DNA from: Dreissena polymorpha
Taxonomy: Eukaryota; Mollusca; Bivalvia; Myida; Dreissenidae
Direction of reading: 5' to 3'
DNA: 64,000 nt
Assembly: GCF_020536995.1 (NCBI RefSeq)
Contig: NC_068365.1
Coordinates: forward strand, 39,110,833 to 39,174,832
Positions 56,671-64,000 of this stretch are shown here, one piece after another. The notes below the pieces were generated by a model. The model made no database searches, was not told where the DNA came from, and saw only the letters and a program-made list of their open reading frames with translations. The translations under genes and the position numbers were made by a program. The stretch's first letter is position 1. The number at the start of each line of letters is the position of its first letter.

Positions 56671-59517
56671 AGGGTGAGCTAATGTGCGGGTAAACTAATA
56701 TCCGGTTGAGCTTATGTCCGGTGAGCTTATGACAGAATGAGCTAATATCCGGGTGAGCTTATGTCCGGAGAGCTAATGAACGGGTGAGTAATATCCGGGT
56801 GAACATATATCCGGTGAGCTTATGACCGGGTGAGCTTATGTCCTGTGAGCTTATGACCGAATGAGCTAATATCCAGGTAGGCTAATGTCCCCATAAGCTA
56901 ATGACCGGGTGAGTAATATCCGGTTGAGCATATGTCCTCATGAGCTAATGTTGTTGTGAACTTATGTCCGGATGAGCTTATGTCCTGGTGAGCAAATGTC
57001 CGGGTGAGCATATGTCCGATGAGCTAATGTCCTCATGAGCTAAGGACGGATGAGTAATATCCGGGTGAGCATATGTCCGGTGAGCTTATGATTGAATGAG
57101 CTTATATACGGGTGAGCTTATGTCCGGTGAGCTAATGACCGGGTGAGTAATATCCGGGTGAGAATATGTCCGGTGAGCTTATGACCGTTGAGCTTATCGC
57201 AGGGTGGGTAATTTCCGGGTGAGCATATGTCCGGTGAGCTTATGACCGAATGAGCTTATATCCGAGTGAGCTTATGTCCGAGTGAGCTTATGTCCGGTGA
57301 GCTTATGACCGAATGAGCTTATATCCGAGTGAGTTTATGTCCGGTGAGCTTATGTCCGATGAGCTAATATCCGGATGAGCTTATGTCAGGTGAGCTTATG
57401 ATCGGGTGAGTAATTTCCGGGTGAGCATATGTCCGATGATCTTTTGACCGGGTTAGTAATATCCGGGTGAGAATATGTCCGGTGAGCTTATGTCTGGTGA
57501 GCTTACGGCAGTGTGAGTAATTTCCGGGTGAGCATATGACCGGGTGAGTAATATCCAGGTGAGCATATGTCCGGTAAACTAATGTCCTCATGAGCTAATG
57601 ACCGGGTGAGCTTATGTCCGGTGAGCTTACGACCGAATGAGCTTATATCCGGGTGAGCTTATGTCCGGTGAGCTAATGACCGGGTGAGTCATATCCGGGT
57701 GAACATATATCCGGTGAGCTAATGTCCTCATGAGCTAATGACCGGGTGAGTCATATCCGGTGAGCTAATGTCCTCATGAGCTCCTGACCGGGTGAGTAAT
57801 ATCCGGGTGAGCATATGTCCTCATGAGCTAATGTTCTTGTGAACTTGTGTCCGGTTGAGCTTATGTCCTGATGAGCTAATATCCTCATGAGCTAATAACC
57901 GGGTAAGTAAAATCCGGGCGAGCTTATGACCGGGTGAGTAATATCCGAGTGAGCATATGTCCGGTGAGCTTATGTCTGATGAGCTTATGACCGGATGAGT
58001 AATATCCGGGTTAGCATATGTCCGGTGAGCTAATGACCGGGTGAGTAATATCCGGGCGAGCATATGTCCGATGAGCTTATGACCGAATGAGCTTATATCC
58101 GGGTGCGCTTATGTCCGGTGAGCTAATTACCGGGTGAGCATATGTCCGATGAGCTTATGACCGAATGGGCTAATGACCGGGTGAGTATTAACCGGGTGAT
58201 CATATGTCCGATGAGCTTATGTCGGATGAGCTAATATCCGGGTGAGCATATGTCCGGTGAGCTTATGATCGGGTGAGTAATATCCGGGTGAGCATATGTC
58301 CGGTGAGCTAATGTCCTCATGAGCTTATGACCGGGTGAGTAATATCCGGGTGAGCATATGTTCGGTGAGCTTTTGACCGGGTGAGCTAATATCCGGATCA
58401 GCTAATGTCCGGTCAGCTAAAGTTTCCATGAGCTAATGAACGGGTGAGTAATATCCGGGTGAGCATATGTCCGGCGAGCTTATGACCGGGTGAGCTAATA
58501 TCCGGATCAGCTAATGTCCGGTGAGCTAAAGTTTCCATGAGCTAATGAACGGGTGAGTAATATCCGGGTGAGCTTATGACCGGGTGAGCTAATATCCGGG
58601 TGAGCTTATGTCCTCATGAGCTAATGACCGGGTGAGTAATATCCGGGTGAGCTTATGTACATTGAGCATATGGTCGGGTGGGCAAATATCCGTGTGAGCA
58701 TATTTTCGGTGAGCTTATGACCGGTGAGCTTATGTCCGGTGGGCATATGTCCGGTGAGCTTATGTCCGATGAGCATATATCCGGTGAGCATATGTCCCGT
58801 GAGAATATGTCCGGTGAGCTTATGACCGGGTGAGCTTATGTCCGGGTGAGCTTATGACCGGATGAGCTAATGTTCGGGCGAGCTTATGTCCGGTTGAGCT
58901 AATGTTCTTGTGGACTAATTTCCTTATGAGCTAATGTACGGATAAGCTTATGTCCGGATGAGCTTATGTTCGTGTGAATTAATGTCCGGATGAACTAATA
59001 GTCTTGTGAACTTATGCCCGGACTAGCTAATGTTCGGGTGAACTTATATCCGGGTTAGCTCATGTCCCTGTGAGGTAATGTTCTTGTGAACTTGTGTCCT
59101 GATGAGCTAATATTCTTTTATACTAATGCCCGGGTGAGCTTTTGTCCGGATTAGCCCATGTCCGGGTTAACTCATGTTAATGTGAGCTTATATCCGGTTG
59201 AGCTAATTACTGGTTGAGCTATTTCCGGATGAGCTTATTTCCGGATGGGCCATTGTCCTTGGCGAGCTATTGTCCTAGTGACTTCATATGCGGATGAGCT
59301 AATGCCCGGGTAAGCCATTGTTTGTGTGAGCTTATTTCCGGATGAGCTAATGTCTGGATGAGCGTGAGTTCGAATCTGGAAATAGACGGATGAGTTTCTG
59401 CCCGATGTGATTAAATCGCGGGATAACTTTTTTCGGGATGGTAAACTCTTGGGAGGCAGAGCTTTTGTCCGCCTCGATAAATCAACGGATGAACGAATGT
59501 CAGAGTGAGCTGTTGTC
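56671..59517. repeat. Large GTGAGCTTATGTCCG minisatellite, ~2.85 kb
   Basis: Roughly 170-180 imperfect units of 15-17 bp. Three main variants occur: GGTGAGCTTATGTCCG, GGGTGAGTAATATCCG and GGGTGAGCATATGTCCG. They often follow one another as a higher-order block of about 46-48 bp, clearest between 57000 and 58700. Units drift towards the right end (58900-59500). Open frames on the minus strand are by-products of the repeat. Confidence 0.95.
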
Positions 59518-59930
59518 CTTCATTCCAAACTCACCAATACCGTTTTACTAGTTTGAGTTTATATCCCAGTTTTTATAATTGTATGTTTATAGCTGGTTTT
59601 CTATCATTAATGTGGTAGATAAGAAAAAATAGTTACTCCGGAAAGAGTTTCTGGATTTTCATTATTTGATATATTACTTATTCATATGAAATATATCTAA
59701 GTATTTTCAGATCTTTGTTAATTAGATTAAGCCAAACATAAATGCATGGGTTCTATAACAAAGACCTATAGATAACATGTTATCTATAGGTCTTTGTCTT
59801 TAACAAGTTTTATGATCATTAGTTTGTTGTGCAGAAATTCAACGATATAACACATCTGATAGTTGCGATTGGGCGCATCATTAGGAATGCGGTGTTTGAA
59901 TGCGTGATACGTGACCGGTAATACTTGTCG
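59518..59930. repeat. Right flank of the minisatellite, shared with 36393-36660
   Basis: Blocks TTTATAATTGTATGTTTATA, GTTTCTGGATTTTCATTAT and AAGTTTTATGATCATTA recur in the same order in segment A. A local inverted repeat AAAGACCTATAGATAACATG / TTATCTATAGGTCTTTG lies at 59760-59798. Confidence 0.6.
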
Positions 59931-59934
59931 TCCA

Positions 59935-60165
59935 ATGCAAATAATGCTTGAGCTGCGCTCTGGGAAAACGGACAGTCCGCACAGGCTAATAAGGGACGAC
60001 ACTTTCCACTTGTATGGAATTTTTCGTTTTGAAAGAAGTCTCTTTTAAACGAAAAACCAGTATTTGCGGATCGGGTCGGCCCTGATTAGCCTGTGCGGAA
60101 TGCACAGGTTAATCTTGGACGACACTATACACACATGCATAAAGTCCCGTTCTCACAGAAAATAT
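59935..60165. repeat. Palindromic dispersed repeat, copy 4 (most complete)
   Basis: GACAGTCCGCACAGGCTAAT and AGGGACGACACTTTCC on the left mirror GATTAGCCTGTGCGGAATGC and ATCTTGGACGACAC on the right. Around the centre, TTTTTCGTTT pairs with AAACGAAAAA. It ends GCATAAAGTCCCGTTCTCAC. Absent from segment A at the matching place, so it inserted after the duplication. Confidence 0.65.
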
Positions 60166-60804
60166 ACTAACACGTACCCGGCCAAAAAACTGTACCGAAG
60201 TTTTTTTCCGCCCAAAAACCGATGTCGTAAAACGCGCTACGGAATACGAAACAAAATTCTATTTTAACAAAACCTACCTTAACATACTTTTTGAGAAGGA
60301 GTTTCGATAATACAGAGGTCATTTTTATCGAATATTGACATCAATGTGAACATAATTAATTTGAAAAAATTAGTCGACGACGACCACGTTTCCGTATATT
60401 TTCCGTACCCGGGGTACATTTAAGTAGCACCCGAGCCGACAATGACCAATCGAGCTTTACTTGGTCAACTGCGAACCTGTCATCTCGTGCAGCCATTAGT
60501 GCCCCTGTGTCTAGTGTCACTGCGAATACCCAGCCGTGAATGCGTTCTGTTAGGCGATATGCTCATATTGGGGGTGGGGGCTCCTAACATGTCATCGCAT
60601 TCGATTTGTGATCATTGGTAATAACATTAGTCGTTCGTATGGGATCAGCAAGATCGACGTAGGCACACAAGAAAGGAAATATACGTTTTCTATTAAATTT
60701 AATACGTAAGGTATTAAATTTAATACGTAAGGAATATAGAGCATAAATGCTGTGGGTTCATCAAAGTGCATTGATGATAATAAAAATGTAAAATTAAAAA
60801 ACTA
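60166..60804. other. Intergenic, partly shared with segment A
   Basis: 60465-60620 matches 36705-36850 (CTAGTGTCA, then CAGCCG, then TAGGCGATATG-like blocks). A short direct repeat AAATTTAATACGTAAGG lies at 60696-60733. No gene is seen. Confidence 0.4.
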
Positions 60805-60886
60805 CGTCGTGGACAGGATTCGAACCTGTGCGGGCAGAGCCCATTTGATTTCGAGTCAAACGCCTTAACCACTCGGCCACCACGAC
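60805..60886 (-). tRNA. tRNA-Ser(CGA), canonical
   Basis: 82 nt with every stem perfect: acceptor GTCGTGG / CCACGAC, D-arm TGGCCGAGTGGTTAAGG, anticodon stem TTTGA/TCAAA around CTCGAAA, a paired variable arm GGGCTCTGCCC, and T-arm CAGGTTCGAATCCTG. A T6 terminator follows the 3' end. It is the best serine copy in the window and lies back to back with the next exon. Confidence 0.95.
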
Positions 60887-60983
60887 TGATGCATGTAAGT
60901 GCTGTAAATATAGTAAATATAGCTTGTTTGTCCTATTAGCTTCATTCGGGATACTTTACGTGTTTCCGTTGAGCAATACCAAC

Positions 60984-61057
60984 ATGGCGACTTGGGATGA
61001 CATTTTGAAGTTGCAAGCAGATTTGAAGCAAGCACATGAATCGACGACAAAACTTAA
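60984..61057 (+). CDS. UFL1: First coding exon, UFL1-like (E3 UFM1-protein ligase 1)
   Basis: ATG in good context (ACCAACATGGCG) opens M-A-T-W-D-D-I-L-K-L-Q-A-D-L-K-Q-A-H-E-S-T-T-K-L, then a phase-2 donor GTATGT at 61058. The N-terminus of UFL1 as I recall it (animal forms begin about W-D/E-E-I-x-R-L-A-A-D-F-Q-x-A-Q and reach L-S-E-R-N some ten residues later) has the same spacing: W, acidic pair, I, L, A-D, A. UFL1 transfers the ubiquitin-like modifier UFM1 to ribosomal and other targets at the ER. Only 24 codons are visible and no second exon is found before the window ends, so the call rests on a short match. The neighbouring tRNA-Ser diverges from it, 98 bp between 5' ends. Confidence 0.45.
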
Positions 61058-64000
61058 GTATGTTGAATACAAAAATATAGTTTCTTAACGCATGTTTATC
61101 GTAAAAAGACATAACCTTTCACACTTTATTGACTGTTTTAATGTTTTTATATACAATACATATCCACGTATTCAGTCATCCGAAATTTTCGTCCGAAATA
61201 GACTACCAATTGCCTCTGTTACGAAGTGACTTCAACTTTTATTTTAATATATACGCCTTCTTCTGAATAAAATTGCGCTTCAATGCCTATTTGACCGCCA
61301 TTTAAAGTCCTCTCCCCATGCACTTGATGCAGCTTGCAAGATGTGAAATTGTGTTCTTTTTGAATGCTCTGAGCTTTTATGCATAGGTATCAGTGTCCGA
61401 CAAATTCATTGCCCGGAGCCCGGGGGCTACCAAAATTTTTCATCGGGCTACTGAGATTTTCCAGCTCACGCCCGCCGGGCTACTATAAATCTATAAGAGC
61501 GGTAGCCCGGTTTATTGATAGACATACGTAGAATACACAGGCTGACCATGTGTTTGTACACTGTATATTGCTTATAAGCCGATAACAAAGTGCAATCAAT
61601 TATCTAATCAGTCACCGATCACTTGCGGTAATGTCAATTATAAACAGTAACAGTGTATTTTAATCATCCAATCAGAATCAACATTTGTCGTCTGCTAATA
61701 ATATAATGAGAGCCGGTTGGATAGTTTGCGCACATGATGCAACGTCATTTCGCAATTTGGAAATCTTTGTTAACCGCAACAATCAGTAATAGCGACAACG
61801 TTGTTGATGTCGTTAAATATCCAAGGACGCCGAACATTAAATAAATCAAAACAATAGCGGATTCTTCAAAACGGTAACAAAACCGAAAATGAATATTAAT
61901 TACAACCGTGTGAACGCGGTTAACACCTGCTAATTAGTTTACAGTGTCAATTAATGATTTTATTAAAGGAGCAACTGTTAATCAATAATCCCATATATGC
62001 TCGATTTATATTTTTAAAACCAAATTATGGGTGGGTAATATAGACGATAAGAGTCATAAACACAAATGTTTGAAATTTTTCGAAAGTGTCAAATGCATTT
62101 CGGCATTATGGTTCTATTTAAAGATATGATGAAACAAGTTCCCAATCCAGACCGTTGTATTGCAACATGCGTAAATCACCTGACACGGTTTGCACGCGTT
62201 GTGTACAGCTTTTTTAGGTTATAAATTCTACATTAAATAAATGAATTTCTTTGTCCAGATAAAAAGTGCGCGAACATTGGCGTGGGTGTATATATTTGTA
62301 AATAAGAATTTCGTAGCGGGTACAACATTGATATCATTTAATTTCCATTAAAAGTTTCGTTGTGAATTTTAACTAAAGTACCGGGGTATCTCGCGAATTA
62401 TTTGGCATTGACATTTCCTGTTAATAAAATATAATGTAAACACGCTGTATCGTTACTGTTACGCTGTATCAGTTCCTTCATTATTGAAACAATTATTGTA
62501 TTGTATACTGACTGCACACAAGTGTCGTAACATACGGATGCAATACATAAATTCGGACTGTACTTAAAGTTGGACACAAGTAAATAAATGATTTAATACT
62601 CTCTTGATTTCTTTGAAACTTGGTATTTGTTGTTAAAAAGGGCAATTGCATTGATTAACACCATAAGAGTCAATAGTATTGATCGTTTACGTTTTCAACT
62701 TTATGTACTGTCTGAATTTAAGTAAGCATTCATGTGCACATACATGTAATATCTACGTGTAGTATATGATTTTCTTTTGTACATTTACATTTAAAACGCG
62801 TGAATGACTTGCAGACAGGTGTTTACGGTGGCAGCCCAGCATTGCGGTGATCACGGGTGTTCCAATTAATGATAGCGTGCAATCGCGGCGATTTCGGGTG
62901 TTCGCCGAACACGGTGGTCAGTAGCGTGTCCGTCCCCTCGAAACGTCACCCAACTGGAAAAGTGAACACTGCGGACCGGCGTTTTTGTTTAAGTACAAGG
63001 TGCCTGTACTGTTACATTAATTTATGATATTGACTGTGTACATCAGACTACTTGCTGTATTATGTATCTGTATGTATACATATTATGTATATGTAAATGA
63101 AGAAATAAAATAAAGATGAAAACTTGCCTCTTATCATTTTGTAGGTAAATTTTATGGGCTACCAAATATTTTTATGTTAATCCTCTTTTGATAACAGATT
63201 TTTTGCAAGTTTCCAGCACCACCATATCATGTAAAACTTTCAATGCCGCCCAAACAATGAGTACCTGCGTTTGAACCCTTCAGTGTACGCCATTAAAAAT
63301 TAATTCGCCCCATAATTTGACCATTGTCACGTGACTTATTACAGCAGCTGATTAGTGTAAATTGTCAATCAAATTTGAGAACGAAAATAAGACCATGTTT
63401 TTATTAGTTTTTTTAATGAAAATCATTACATATGTAAAAAGCATTAAGGAATACTATGATTTTTACGTGTTTTATGATCTATCTACTTATTATACAGGTT
63501 TTTGACGCATTTTCGTTGATTTGCCGCTATGTGCGCGTCTGCTTAAACAAATTACTAATACACAAAAAACGGTGACGCAGTGCGTGTGCGCGCATGCGTA
63601 TGAAATGTAAACAAATAAAGGGTTCGGAAAGAGGTGAGGTTCAAGAAGAGGTACTTTAAAGATAAATGTTCAAAACAAAAAGTTGATAAAAACCATAGGC
63701 GTAATCAAACCCAAACCAAAGTTATTGAATTGACTAATAAATCTTTCTTACCGAGTATCCGGAGAGAGTCGATGTAGCACGATTTGTTGATTAAAAACGA
63801 GATCTATCTAGCTGTGGATTCTGGACATAGTCGATGTATACATATATATTTTCAAGTTTAGAATACTCGGCGTTTTCAATTGCAAAAAACATTTTCATGA
63901 ACCATTGACTTGTTTGAAACTTGGATTAATATAATTATTCTGCAAGCACATCACATAAGGTAAATTGTTTTAATTTTCGCATTAAGGATACATTTATGAT
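61058..64000 (+). other. Presumed first intron of the UFL1-like gene; no exon seen
   Basis: No exon-like frame. At 61388-61515 there is a GC-rich block (GCCCGGAGCCCGGGGGCTAC, later GCCCGCCGGGCTACTATAAA and GGTAGCCCGG) with inverted GGGCTAC/GTAGCCC motifs that looks like a dispersed repeat. A second GC-rich patch lies at 62805-62990. The remainder is AT-rich and unassigned. Confidence 0.4.

Noticed and set aside
57364-58063. Minus-strand open frames reading ICSPG/THPVI-type peptides
   Set aside because: They arise from the 15-17 bp minisatellite unit; no start context, and no similarity beyond the repeat.
56671-59517. CRISPR-like regular repetition
   Set aside because: Units are contiguous with no unique spacers, vary in sequence, and the genome is animal. 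It is a minisatellite.
63590-63660. Possible second UFL1 exon (S-E-R reading near 63627)
   Set aside because: Only three residues match, without the following N-C or an acceptor site.

Overview
The window is a piece of an AT-rich animal nuclear genome: spliced genes, vertebrate-type nuclear tRNA genes, LINEs, an LTR element, MITEs, SINE-like repeats and minisatellites. Repeat families and gene families that I recognise from bivalve molluscs point to a heterodont bivalve, most like a zebra or quagga mussel (Dreissena). That identification rests on recall and was not checked by a search.

Layout. 1-2.6 kb: a tandem repeat of about 150 bp, then sequence with no gene seen. 2.67-5.10 kb (+): a large exon of a NACHT-domain, NLR-like gene with two frame changes; a shredded second copy lies at 8.3-8.7 kb. 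8.4-11.3 kb: three palindromic dispersed repeats and two TTAA-flanked MITEs that carry a tRNA-like core. 11.85-15.8 kb (+): a heavily broken copy of a multi-copy invertebrate protein family of unknown function. 15.8-19.5 kb: mostly empty apart from an (ATT)n-flanked repeat. 19.5-23.45 kb (-): a three-exon B-box / coiled-coil / NHL-like gene that looks damaged. 25.2 kb: a minisatellite.

27.6-60.9 kb is the unusual part. It is a long array on the minus strand in which tRNA-Leu(CAG) and tRNA-Ser(CGA) genes alternate inside a conserved spacer of about 1 kb. Copies range from canonical to truncated. Two stretches, A (about 30.7-37.1 kb) and B (about 51.5-60.9 kb), are paralogous segments that contain tRNAs, the same unique tail and the same GTGAGCTTATGTCCG-type minisatellite. 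The minisatellite is short in A and about 2.85 kb long in B. The array has been hit repeatedly: a Ty3/Gypsy-type fossil with one long gag-pol frame (37.46 to about 42.5 kb) and a 5'-truncated LINE with a PHD-like ORF1 (about 42.5-47.74 kb) sit between two array units. The LINE's 5' end abuts a half tRNA-Leu. A TTAA-flanked Kolobok/piggyBac-like element lies at 48.3-49.35 kb, a broken CR1-like LINE at 51.92-55.19 kb (its empty site is preserved at about 31.15 kb), and a TA-flanked MITE at 34.0-35.3 kb.

60.98 kb to the end: a short first coding exon (+) that resembles the start of UFL1, the E3 UFM1-protein ligase. It is divergent from the best-preserved tRNA-Ser, with 5' ends about 100 bp apart, and is followed by what would be a first intron of at least 2.9 kb.
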